NCBI GenBank assembly: GCA_004123355.1 | Contig: SCHM01000003.1 | Span: forward strand, 3,801,058 to 3,865,057 | DNA length: 64,000 bases | Reading direction: 5' to 3' | Source: Amphirosellinia nigrospora | Taxonomy: Eukaryota > Ascomycota > Sordariomycetes > Xylariales > Xylariaceae | In this document: piece after piece, positions 25,701 through 35,921 of the stretch | Position numbering within the stretch: the first letter of the stretch is position 1 | Layout: each line of letters starts with the position of its first letter | Notes under the pieces: generated by a model | Seen by the model: only the letters and a program-made list of their open reading frames with translations | Databases searched by the model: none | What the model was told of the DNA's origin: nothing | Position numbers and translations under genes: made by a program

Positions 25701-27241
25701 ATCTCTCAGAGTCGAGCATTTGGAATATGTCGTGTAGGCCAGCCTTGCCCTACGTTTCTACATCGCTTCGGTGTCTTGTCATTGGGCTGGGATTGAAGCC
25801 AGAGTACCCAGGTAGGCAATTGACCCTGGCATTAAGTTTAGAGGTTCAGCTATAGACGAGTAGCTGTTAGGCATTGTAGTAACGTGCTAACAAAGCAGAC
25901 GCCTTTCTTTGTAATGCTTGGTACCAAGTTGGTGGGTAGCAATTAGAAATTGTCCGAACCGCTGTCGTATTGCAGTAACCCATGGGCTGGCAGGTGTTAT
26001 TGCTGGTTGCTGGTTTTATTGATCCGCTTCTGAATTGCCGAATGTGACAGCAGGCGCCACCATATCACACATTCCTCTTATAACCAAAAATTCTACATTG
26101 CGCGGAGCCCTACTAATCACACTATCGCTCATCGCAAAGCTACTCGCATTTGACGCAACGCGCGAATGAAAGCAATTCAATGGCAAGCTAGCTTGGACAT
26201 TGGTTCGGGCGACTCCCCGAATCGTCATTATTCCGCAGTAGGCCGGTGAACTACCGTAGCCTGCCTCTATCGTCGCTTGGTATATTTATGTCTGCATCTG
26301 TCTAACTGAAGGCTGCAGCAATTCCTTCTTTTTTTCCTTGCAAAAAAAAAAAAAAACACCCTTAATCGAAAAGTTGTTTTCGCTAAAGCAGCTCTTGTGT
26401 TTCTACCCTACCTGCTTATTTATCTAACCTAGCACCTAAGACGGCTGAACCCTAGAATCGACTCATACAAGGTAGCATCAGCGAACGACATGGCATAATA
26501 TCCTGGCGGACAGGCGGGGCGGTTAGAGCTTACAACCCCGCTAGCCAACCCCCATTACCATGCATTCTTCGGGTGCGAGAATCCTGCTATATCAGGAAGG
26601 AGTCTAGAGATAACGATTCACTGTGCTGTCGAATTCTGTAGAACTTCGACAACACCATTCGCTCCTCCCAAAGTACTTTTGCAGATCTCTCGGATCCGAC
26701 AACACCAGGTGGATTCCCCATGAGCTGTGGGGATGCGGCGCGGATAGACGGGTCACAGAATTAGCTCCCGTCTCTAGGTGGCCTGCCATGGTTAGATACT
26801 AGGTAGGTAAGTAATGATGCCCAGACAGGGGAGGGTCAGGACGGGAAACGATGCAAACTGGTGGAGCACCATTCCACGCAACTACAATACCGCCCTTCTA
26901 ATGATTGAAATTTTTACCTAACGAGCCGAGTAACTTTGAGAGTTCTAAGGGCGTGATATTTTACGTATATCCGGTGAGAAGATTACGAGGCCGCAGAAGC
27001 GGAGTTGGGATAACGCAAACGTCACGTCAATTACGAGTCTACGGTTAGACTGCTCAAAAATCATCGGCATACAGTATTGTCGAATTTGTGCATTCAGGGG
27101 TAAATTTTGTTTATCCGTTCTATAGGGTATATGGCAACTATTTGAAGGGGTGGAGAAATACAAGATGAGAAACGAAATATGACCGAGCACTGGAACAAGA
27201 CCGGTCTCGTCAAACGATAACCAATGACACCGACGATATTA
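22709..27241. other. Intergenic, about 4.5 kb, no gene recognised
   Basis: The stretch begins with the probable 3' UTR of the PAS regulator. Remaining open frames are short, overlap on both strands and carry no motif. Several TACCTACC-type words occur near 25155-25275. A 15-base A run lies at 26342-26356. Confidence 0.5.
26342..26356 (+). repeat. A15 homopolymer
   Basis: Uninterrupted run of 15 A in non-coding sequence, preceded by a T-rich run. Its length is doubtful given the run-length faults seen elsewhere. I see no flanking duplication that would mark a retroposed copy. Confidence 0.75.
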
Positions 27242-27863
27242 TTAGTCCGAGGTTGCCCTATTGTTATGGTGAGAGGCGTCGGGGACGTTCTCATAGCATC
27301 CATCTGATCCGCAACTGCATCTGTCCAAATGCGTGGCCGGGTCATTCATGGGATTGAGCAACGTATGAACAGTCGACGGCTCTTCGCCGATTCTGCTTCT
27401 CTTCTGTTGTGGTTGAGAAGGGCCTCTCCGCAAGCTGGTCTATTTCGGCCAGACATTTTGTCTTTCTCAGGAAGAGTTTCATCCTTCAACACTTCATCTA
27501 AGGGTCGCTTCTTGGCCGGCACCATGACGGAAGGTAAAGGGGGAGGTGTCAACCCCATGAATGAGTCGCTGCCGAGTGATAAGGTTCCTGGAGTTGCGTC
27601 TGCTGTGTCTGGACTGCTCGTCTGACCGGATTGCTGATCTAGTGGGTGCAACATAGAGATGGGTCGTTGGGCCGTTCAGAAGATCGTGATCGAGTCAGTA
27701 TCAGGCCCAAGTCGTCAATGCCTGGGTCACTGCCGAATATATTAGCATGTACGGCCTGGGAAAGAGGGAGATAGGGCATACGATGAACCCCTAGTGGCCT
27801 TGTTTGAACAAATTTCTTCATCTTCTCTACTGGTTTGTATTGATACCCTAAGGCTTGGAGCAT
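27242..27863 (-). CDS. Unrecognised coding-like stretch in three overlapping frames
   Basis: I do not recognise this gene. Three successive minus-strand frames follow one another and would join with one-base shifts like those in neighbouring genes. The first (27863-27639) begins MLQALGYQYKPVEK and contains DPGIDDLGLIL. The second (27654-27346) has a Pro-rich LTPPPLPSVMVPAKKRPLDEV and an acidic/basic stretch. The third (27433-27242) has QQKRSRIGEEPSTVHTLLN and ends in a Cys-containing tail. The mix of Pro-rich, PAKKRPLDEV and KRSRIGEE segments would suit a nuclear protein, but this is impression, not homology. The 5' end and any introns are undefined. The alternative is three chance frames. 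Confidence 0.35.
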
Positions 27864-29526
27864 GGTTACTTCGTTGTTGACTCATGATGTTCGGAGTAGT
27901 GATGAGTCTCAGGTAGTGTTTGATAGGGAGAGATGAGTATGGATGTTAAATGTATGCGCCCCATGGCGGAAGACCAGATATTATCTATATCATGCTACTC
28001 AGGAGGTAACCGGATCGTGTCATCTATCAGCGTACCAAAGTTTACTATTATGAGTATATTACATAGAGTAGAAAAACTATACTAGCAAACTTATCGGTCT
28101 GGGGTGAAAGTGATCACAACGTTAGCTGCGCCTCGCACACGCAGTGCCTCAACATAGAACGAAAAGGCTTGCAAATATTTATTCTGCCTTGTAACAAGTT
28201 TACAACGTCAAGTAGAGCGTTGCGCAAGGTAGTTGAGGGTTGAGGGTTGGGGGTTTGCAAGACTAGCAGTAGTCTCACACATTCGTAATAACAAGGGTGG
28301 TTTTGCACTTGTCGCAAGCTATCCGGCTGGTTAGCCTAATGTTAGGCCATGGTTGTCGTCGAAATAGTACCATGCTTGCTTCATCTCGCAGCACATGCAT
28401 CTCCATAATGGGCAGTTGAGTGCCGGTAGTGCGGCCAAAGTGGCCAAAATGGCCAGAACTGACCTAATATTAGACGCGACGGATGTTCTAGGGTACTTCC
28501 AACCTTCGCTGGGGCCGTAGATAAACCCGACCAAGTTACCAACATAGGCGACTGGACACTCTAGATTTACTTCGTGCCGTTGGGGGCCACAGAAACGGGT
28601 CAAGTTCAAAATATACTGGGGCTCTTAGACTGCTGCTTTGCTGGGGCACAGCCGCCACAACCCTGGCTTACGTTCATGAACTGGCCTGAACTGGGTGTGG
28701 CTGACCATGAAGGATCAGATCGAAGGATCAGATCGAGGGAGGGAAGCCGTGCAGGATCTATTCACGTCTTGCCGCCCAACTATGTCGGCCGCTGTTTTAT
28801 TTTAAGAGGGGGAGGCCCCAACCAGTGGCAACACACAATGAGGGAGCCCGGATAGTGAACATGGGCGCGTTCTGAATAGATAACTGGAATTGAAAAGGCC
28901 CAACTGAGTGAGATGGCGCTGATATTAGGGATATCATCACTTATAGGTAAGATAATAAGATATAGTATACCTAAAGGTAATAGGTATGTCCGTGGTTGGA
29001 TGTGTGTTACGACGCATACGAAGCAAGTACCTGGCGCTGCAGGTGGGAGATATACGCTACCGTGCGTCTATACAGTGCATCCCGTACGAGCTATCGATGC
29101 CTCAGCGCGCTAGACAGGCCAATCAGAATATAGTGCAGGCTAACCTCAAAGACATCGGGTAGTCGCCCTCTCACTTCCCTCTAAGCGCCTGCATTATGTG
29201 AAGTTGGTTACGGCACTTCAGATTTCAACTTCACTATCAGAGTCGCACGACCTCAGGCGATGGGTTTCAAACCGCCGACAGTGTATGATTTTGAGTAGAA
29301 TCCTGCTCCGACCTCATACATGTCCATTCCATTTGACGTCCCCGACAACAGACAGACTGAAACCAACATCGACCCAGCACCGACCTAGCACCAGACCAAC
29401 GCCTCACGAGGCTTGTTTTTGAAGAATAGAGGAATGACCGGCTGACTTCGAAGCCCCACACCCTAGGTAGTGAGCCTTATTGGCCTTATTTTCCACTTTC
29501 ACTCACCTCAGCTTTCGCTGGCCGTC
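27864..29526. other. Intergenic upstream of MLH1
   Basis: No supported gene. A short tandem of GAAGGATCAGATC-type words lies at about 28709-28738. The right end holds the MLH1 promoter and leader, with the first plausible start at 29527. Confidence 0.5.
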
Positions 29527-31822
29527 ATGGCCGATCACATGGAAATCGATGAGCCCAGGGCACCAAGCGGAAAGAACCCCGTCATCAACAGAGGAGAATA
29601 ACGCTCCACGTCGCATTCAGGCAAGTCGTCGTGCGCTAGATTGATAAATGCCTGGAGCTAACGGCCACTGCTATGTAGGCCTTGGATCCGGATGTTGTCA
29701 ACAAGATCGCCGCCGGCGAAATCATCGTAGCACCTGTTCACGCTCTCAAGGAACTAATCGAGAATGCTGTCGATGCGGGAGCTACGTCACTTGAGGTTCT
29801 TGTCAAGGACGGTGGCCTGAAGCTATTACAAATTACAGACAATGGCCATGGTATTGATGTACGTCGCTTGTTCATCCCCGCAAACCCTTGCTCTGTGCTG
29901 ACATTTGCCCCTAGAAAGAGGATCTCCCAATTCTTTGTGAGAGATTCACCACTTCTAAGCTCCAGAAATTCGAGGACCTGAGTAGTATTTGCACTTATGG
30001 GTTTCGAGGCGAGGCTCTTGCTAGCATTAGCCACATTGCCCACCTCACGGTGACAACGAAGACTAAGGATTCTAGTTGCGCATGGCGTGCTCACTACGAT
30101 GGTGGCAAACTTTCGCCTTCCAAACCCGGCCAGTCTCCAGATCCCAGGCCAACAGCTGGTCGAGGTGGCACGCAGATAGCTGTTGAAGACCTGTTCTACA
30201 ATGTGCCGACAAGACGGAGGGCTTTCCGGTCTACCTCCGATGAATACAATAAAATCATTGACATGGTAGGGCGATATGCTATTCACTGTGCAGGCGTCGC
30301 TTTTTCTTGTAAGAAGCACGGTGACTCCGGAACTTCTATCTCCGTACAAGCACAAGCCTCGACACTAGACCGGATTCGTCAAATTCACGGTGGTAACGTA
30401 GCCAATGAACTGATCCAATTTTCCGCCTCGGATGATAGATGGGGTTTCAAGTCATTTGGATGGGCTACAAACGCAAACTATCATATAAAAAAGACGACTC
30501 TTTTATTGTTTATAAACAACCGCAGTGTCGAGTCATCGAATATCAAGAAGGCAGTAGAGCAGACATATTCGACTTTCTTGCCCAAGAGCGGGCATCCGTT
30601 CGTCTATCTAAGCCTAGAAATTGACCCCCAAAGGGTCGATGTCAATGTCCACCCTACCAAACGCGAGGTAAACTTCCTCAACGAAGACGAAATCATACAG
30701 TGCGTTTGTGAAACAATCCGCGAGAATTTGGCGGCAGTTGACACCAGCCGAACCTTTATGACCCAGACTCTGCTCCCAGGTGCGATCCTTCCAAGCGGAA
30801 CTTCTCAAGATGCTAGCGAATCTTCGGCCAAGACCCCGGCAACTTCTCGGAAGACTCCTGCCCGTGCCTACGAGAACAACCTCGTGCGGACAGATGCCTC
30901 TCTTCGTAAAATTACCAGCATGTTTCCCACGGCTGGCAAAACTCCAGTTTCCACCGCCGAGCTTGAGGGTAGTGCAGCAAATGCTACTATCGAACCAGAA
31001 TATGAGACTACAGATCGCGAACCGGTATATTGCCGTCTAACTAGCGTGAGGGATCTTCGCGCTACTGTGCGTGATGACATGCATCACGAGCTGACGGAAA
31101 TAATTGCTAATCACACATTTGTCGGCGTCGTGGATGAAAAAAGGCGGCTTGCCGCCATACAGGGTGGCGTAAAGCTCTTCCTAGTAGACTACGGCCGTGC
31201 TTGCTTCGAGTACTTCTACCAAGTTGGTCTAACCGACTTCGGTAACTTCGGTATCATCAAGTTTCAGCCGGCATTAGATCTACGAGGAGTCCTAACTATT
31301 GCGGCTGAAGAAGAGAAGATAGCTGACAGTGAAGGTACGACGGTCAATGACGATGATTTTGACGTTGCAGAGGTTGTGCAGAGAGTGGCCGAGCAGTTGA
31401 TTGAGAGACGGGAGATGCTGCTCGAATACTTTAGTCTCGAGGTCTCCCGACGGGCGAGCTCCTCAGCATCCCGCTGCTCATCAAGGGCTATACCCATCCA
31501 TGGCCAAACTCCCGCAGTTCCTACTCCGACTAGGCCCATACGTCAATTGGACAGATGAGAAAGTATGTTTCGATTCGTTCCTGCGAGAACTTGCATCCTT
31601 CTACGTACCTGAACAGCTCCCGCCGCTCCCGGGAAATGATCAGGTGGAAGATGACGTGCCGGATGAGATCAAGGCGCGGAGAGCGCATATCCGTCGTGCT
31701 GTGGAACACATTTTCTTCCTGCATTTAAGGCGAGGCTGGTGGCGACCAAGTCATTTATGAAGAGTGGTGTGCTGGAACTGGCTAATTTGAAGGGTCTATA
31801 TAGAGTATTTGAGAGATGCTGA
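29527..31822 (+). CDS. MLH1: DNA mismatch repair protein MLH1, three exons
   Basis: MutL-family ATPase that acts with PMS1 after MutS recognition in nuclear mismatch repair and meiotic crossing-over. The GHKL ATPase domain shows [20 protein letters not shown] and [12 protein letters not shown]. The C-terminal dimerisation region ends YRVFERC; the FERC terminus is a hallmark of MLH1. Intron 1 (29621-29678) is GC-AG with a GCTAAC branch; intron 2 (29859-29914) is a normal GT-AG with CTGAC. The start is ambiguous. The ATG at 29527 gives [10 protein letters not shown] but is out of frame with the rest of exon 1, whereas the ATG at 29549 reads straight into [15 protein letters not shown]. Single C bases are missing at 31446-31448, 31493-31495 and 31718-31719; restoring them gives [19 protein letters not shown] and then [11 protein letters not shown]. 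Length is about 720-730 aa, as expected. Confidence 0.95.
29621..29678 (+). other. GC-AG intron in MLH1
   Basis: The exon ends in CAG and the intron starts GCAAGT, the best-known non-GT donor, with branch GAGCTAACGG and acceptor TGTAG. Phase 0 joins RRIQ to ALDPDVV, which is conserved in MLH1. Confidence 0.85.
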
Positions 31823-32725
31823 TGTAGAGTCAGTATTAGGGATGAAATAGCCCGAGGCCACCTTTGCTCAAGGATCATTTTGCGACAGGCAAAAATATCA
31901 TAATCATAATATAATATATAAAAGTGTCACAGTGCACGGGATGAGACAACTCAGTGATGTAGCCCAAGTTTAAAACACCGCATAATTTTTGAATGTGAAT
32001 TTATTGACTTGTGCAACTAGAAGCTACCAGTCTTACGAATTTCTGACGAATGAAATTCAGTTATCTCCTGCCATATCCTCGGATCTCCAGCCCAATGATC
32101 TCTGCCATGTTGTCCCCTCCGGTCCTTCCGGATTACGAAAAAATTCCGACTATGAATAGGGAAAATATCCTCACGATGTGTGTGGGATGTCCTAAACGGC
32201 GGAACCTACAACTTTTGGATTCTGACGAAAGTAAGGAAACGAAAAAAGAGAGGTCTGGAGAGCTTTAGGTCAGTGAGGTCGGCTAAGACGTGGAGCGATA
32301 GATATATGCGCAGGTGGAAGTCTTGAGACTATAAAGGGGGTTGGGAGGGGTGGGGTGGGGTGGGGAGATGTACCTCTGCCAATTGTGATGCCATCGACAC
32401 GGATGCCAATACCAACAAATCAATTATTGCTTTGCAAAACATCGTATGGGGGATCAAATGTACTTCTTTCCTTCTTGTGGGAAGTATCTTGTCTCGATTT
32501 TGCTGCTCGTTCTTTAAGTAGACTGGCGAGCGCTCGAAGTGGCGAAGTACGAGAGTCCTGGCGATAGGACAGGCACGAAGGCGAGAGATGTGTGTCGAGT
32601 CGAGATGAAACAAAAACGAAAACGAAATTAAACGCCGGTACAATTATGACAACTGGGCTAGACGATCATGGCGTAGTCGGAGTCACTGGAGAACTAGACG
32701 GAGGTATGAAGTAGGCTTTACTCCA
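31823..32725. other. Intergenic between convergent MLH1 and SANT gene
   Basis: MLH1 (+) and the SANT gene (-) both end here, so this is shared 3' sequence. It contains AT-rich probable polyadenylation signals near 31900-31920 and a G-rich tract at 32343-32365. No gene is seen. Confidence 0.55.
32343..32365 (+). repeat. G-rich tract with quadruplex potential
   Basis: Five runs of three or four G are separated by single A or T bases. This fits the four-run quadruplex consensus with the shortest possible loops. Confidence 0.7.
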
Positions 32726-33601
32726 CTAGATCTCGCCCTCGTCAAGGTCGTTCTGATCCTGGTCAGGCTTGATCTCAGGCTCGGTCTCCTCGAGCTCGTC
32801 TTCATCGACGGCAGCTGCGACTGCGGAGGCTTTAGCCTTGTATTTGGCAACGGGCGTCTTGCGCTGGCGTTTGGCGGTAAGGGTGAGAGTGGCTGGATAA
32901 AGAGTTAGTAATATGGCTGAGTGTTGCTGGCTTTGGAAGGGGGGCGGGGGCGGGGTATAGGTAATAAGGAAAGATAGAGAAACGAGTCGGATTGCTAAAG
33001 CTCGTAATGTACGGTCGGGGAATGGTAGAGTGGACGCTGTAGAAACATACCAGGTCCCTCTCCAGCATCGCCGTCCTCATCAATGGCGGCGGCCTTCGTG
33101 GTACGCTTGCGACTGCCGGAAGCTAGATCACTGTCAGTGTGGAATCCCCAACAAGAACCTGTATCCTAAGGTATAAAATATTTTCTTGGAAGATTCAAGA
33201 TTCATGTTTAAAGGCATCATAGTAGGTAGGTATGTAGAGGACTTACTGGCGCCACCGCGCTTGCGGGCAGGAGTCGCGGGCTCAGAACCCGCTTCACCAG
33301 CGTCTTCAGCATTGTCGCCGGTCGCAGAATAGGTCTTATCCTTGGCAAACTTATCCCAGAGGTGCATCAAAGACCGCGAAGTGCGACCTTGGAGGTTAAA
33401 GGCGTGAAAGTCCAGCTTTCCGCCCGCCGCTTGCAACTGCTTGACAGCCTGGACAAGAAATCTCATCTGGGTCTGTTAGTTGCCACGCATGCAAGTACAA
33501 TAGAAGTCGAAGACTTGGATGGCAGAACATGTTAGAATACTGATTAAGATGCAACTTACCTTTTCTTCCTCAGTCCACTTCTTGTTTCCACGGTCGGCCA
33601 T
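32726..33601 (-). CDS. Small SANT/Myb-like protein with acidic tail, four exons
   Basis: Protein of 166 aa starting MADRGNKKWTEEEK. The first ~55 residues resemble a single SANT/Myb-like helical repeat (W in KKWTEEEK, then FLVQAVKQL, GRTSRSLMHLWDKF). A Pro/Ala/Lys-rich hinge (TPARKRGGA, SRKRTTKAAA, TAKRQRKTPVAKYKAKA) looks like a nuclear localisation region, and the C-terminus is strongly acidic, ending DQNDLDEGEI. Exons are 33601-33560, 33466-33247, 33122-33051 and 32892-32726; introns are 93, 124 and 158 nt with GTAAGT, GTAAGT and GTATGT donors. All phases agree and the total is exactly 501 nt, with no missing base, unlike neighbouring genes. A chromatin or DNA-binding role is inferred only from the fold-like N-terminus. 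I cannot name an ortholog. Confidence 0.82.
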
Positions 33602-34249
33602 TGTGAAGTTGTTCTTGGGAGTCTGTAGTTTGGGTTTGGGTGAGTATGATGTTGGGGATGGATAGTTTTGAGACGCGACGAAGTTTATGTGGAAGGATTT
33701 GTTAGGTCCCAGGTGTGAATGGGTGTGTATGGTAGGAAGTAACTGGATAGTTGGTTGGGATGCTGGGTGCCCAGTGAGAACTGAGATGTAGAGGAGTAAG
33801 GACAGAAGTCCGAGGTTGTGGATAGAAGGATGAAATACTTGAGAACACCAAGTCTGGGACTGGGAGTCTGCACATGTATAGAGGTAGGTAGGTACTTGAG
33901 TAGGCAGTGGGAATTTGTAGCTTGGATGTGTGAACAAACTCGGGGGAATAAGGGAGGGTATGGAATAAGAATAGCAGGCAGTTATATCAGAATCATCTTG
34001 ACTATATGCGGAGATGAGTACTTACCTTTCAGCTTTGAAGCTTGGTACAAATGTCTCGAGTAGTTCAAGTCGAACTTGAAGAGTAGGAAAGTTTAGGGTT
34101 GTTGAAAGATGGTGCAAAACTGACGAGTCAATGACCAAGAGTCAGTAGTAAGATCGGATGTGGGTGACAGAAGAAGAGGAGAGAGTCACCAGAGTGAAGG
34201 AAGTAGGGAAAGCGTATGTAGGTAGGTACTTAGCTGTTTGTGGGGGGTA

Positions 34250-34900
34250 GAGATACCGTAAATATTCCGCTTAGAATAATAAGTAGTAAATATACCGTTT
34301 AATTCAACCAGCGGTTTGTTTTTAGAACGTTTGGTACATAAGCCGCTCGTTCAATTAAGCCGTAAATTTACAACTCCGTAATACGAGAAGCGCGCCAAAT
34401 ATCAGAACGCGCCAAACTAGTTCTTTAATAACCTGCACTGGCACCTGCCTTATGTTTCAACCAGCCTTTATATTTCTATTTAACGGCAACTACAGCATGT
34501 TTGTAGTTTCGTAATGTAGTAATAAATCGCAGTGCTCGTAATCAAACCGTAGTTCGAATTAAACCGTAGTATAAATCAACCTGTACCTAATAGGTTATAT
34601 ACGATTTAAAATACTTACTTAGCTAAGCAATAGAATAGTTTTTGTAGGAAGGAAACCGAGGTCTGGAGCAATAAATTTGCGGCTCTTAATCTCGCACGCG
34701 CCAAAAGTCCAAACGCTCCAGGTAAATAAACAGTAGATTTGCGGCTCGTACGGTTCGGAGCGCTCCGGTTTACAAAACAGTACAAATACAGGAGCTAGGT
34801 CTACTCCCCTAAATTATATAGAACGTTCCATATCAGGAGCGGTAAATTTGCCGTATATTTGCCGCTACTATAACCCAGCAAATGACGGTATGATAAGTAG
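34250..34900. repeat. Relic-like block with repeated AAATTTGCGGCT/GCCGTAAATTT words
   Basis: An AT-leaning block contains several copies of TTTGCGGCTC or TTTGCCG on one side and GCCGTAAATTT or CCGTAAATAT on the other, plus repeated GCGCGCCAAA. Opposite-facing copies near both ends suggest inverted subterminal repeats, as in non-autonomous DNA transposons. There is no coding sequence. I did not find matching target-site duplications. Confidence 0.4.
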
Positions 34901-35269
34901 GTAGGTAAGATCTGTGTTCGTGTTTTGGGGTAAGATATTGGTGGCTACCGGGGCCAACAAAATACTCCTGCCCAACCAGATGCCTAGGACACAACTAACT
35001 GCCCCGTACCAAGGTAAATGTTGAGATTATCAGGCCGTTTTTACCGGGCAACCTAGATGCTCGCAGCAACCCAGGCAGCTCGTATGGAAGTTAAAGTCGA
35101 GACAGAGACAGAGGTAACGATGTTGTTTACCAAGCTACTAAGACGTGTAAATGACCTCAATACGCAGCATGCTGGGAAGAGTGGAAGATAGAGTTAGGTG
35201 TTAGAATAAAATTCATATGGACAACTACTTAGTATAGACAATGTAAGCTGGTAATGTATAGTGTATCGA

Positions 35270-35750
35270 GAGAGACGGGTTGTAGTTGTGGAAGGCACGT
35301 GATCTCTTCGTGCCCACGTATAAAAGTAACAATAACAGGTAACGAGCAACAAAATAAAATTAAAGGAGGTAGGCAAACAGGTTCAGACGACAGAGAGGTT
35401 GTGGAAGTCACGTGATCTCTTCGTGCTCACATATAAAGGTAACAGTAACTAACGAGCAACAAAATGAAACTAAAGGAGTGGACAAACAGGTTTAAACAAC
35501 CTTAATAGAGAGGTTACGGAAGGCACGTGATTTCCTCGTGCTCACAATAAAGTAATAGTAACTAATAAGCAACAAATGACATTAAAGGAGGTAGGCAGAC
35601 AGGTTTAAACAACCTTAATAGAGAGGTTGCGGAAGGCACGTGATTTCCTCGTGCTCACGATGAGGTAACAGTAACTAACGAGCAACAAAATGAAATTAAG
35701 GAAGGTGGGCAAACAGGTTTAATAATAGAGAGGTTATGGCAGCACGGTAC
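35270..35750. repeat. Minisatellite, about 113-115-bp unit, four copies plus a partial fifth
   Basis: Each unit carries GAGAGGTTGYGGAAGGCACG, then a TGATYTCYTCGTGCTCAC-like stretch, AACTAACGAGCAACAAAATG and GGAGGTAGGCAAACAGGTT. The CACGTG hexamer starts at 35296, 35409, 35524 and 35637, spacings 113, 115 and 113. A decayed copy (CACGGT) lies near 35743. Copies differ by substitutions and small gaps, so the array is not freshly made. Confidence 0.85.
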
Positions 35751-35921
35751 ACAAGACTTCACATTATGTATACAGATCGAACTGTGTTTTGAGGCTCGCT
35801 GACAAGTTTTCCTTTTGCTTTTGTACCTAATACATGGTTTTCTATCTTATGCTACTACAAAGGGTAAGGTGTTGATAAATAAAACCTTCCCGGAATTGTA
35901 CAATGAGAACACAGCATCAAA

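Larger units (their letters stand above)
33602..35921. other. Repeat-bearing intergenic region upstream of the SANT gene
   Basis: The left part (33602 to about 34200) is the promoter/leader side of the SANT gene, with TAGGTAGGTA words at 33880 and 34217. It is followed by a relic-like block (34250-34900), a short unique stretch and a CACGTG minisatellite (35270-35750). No gene is supported. Confidence 0.55.
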
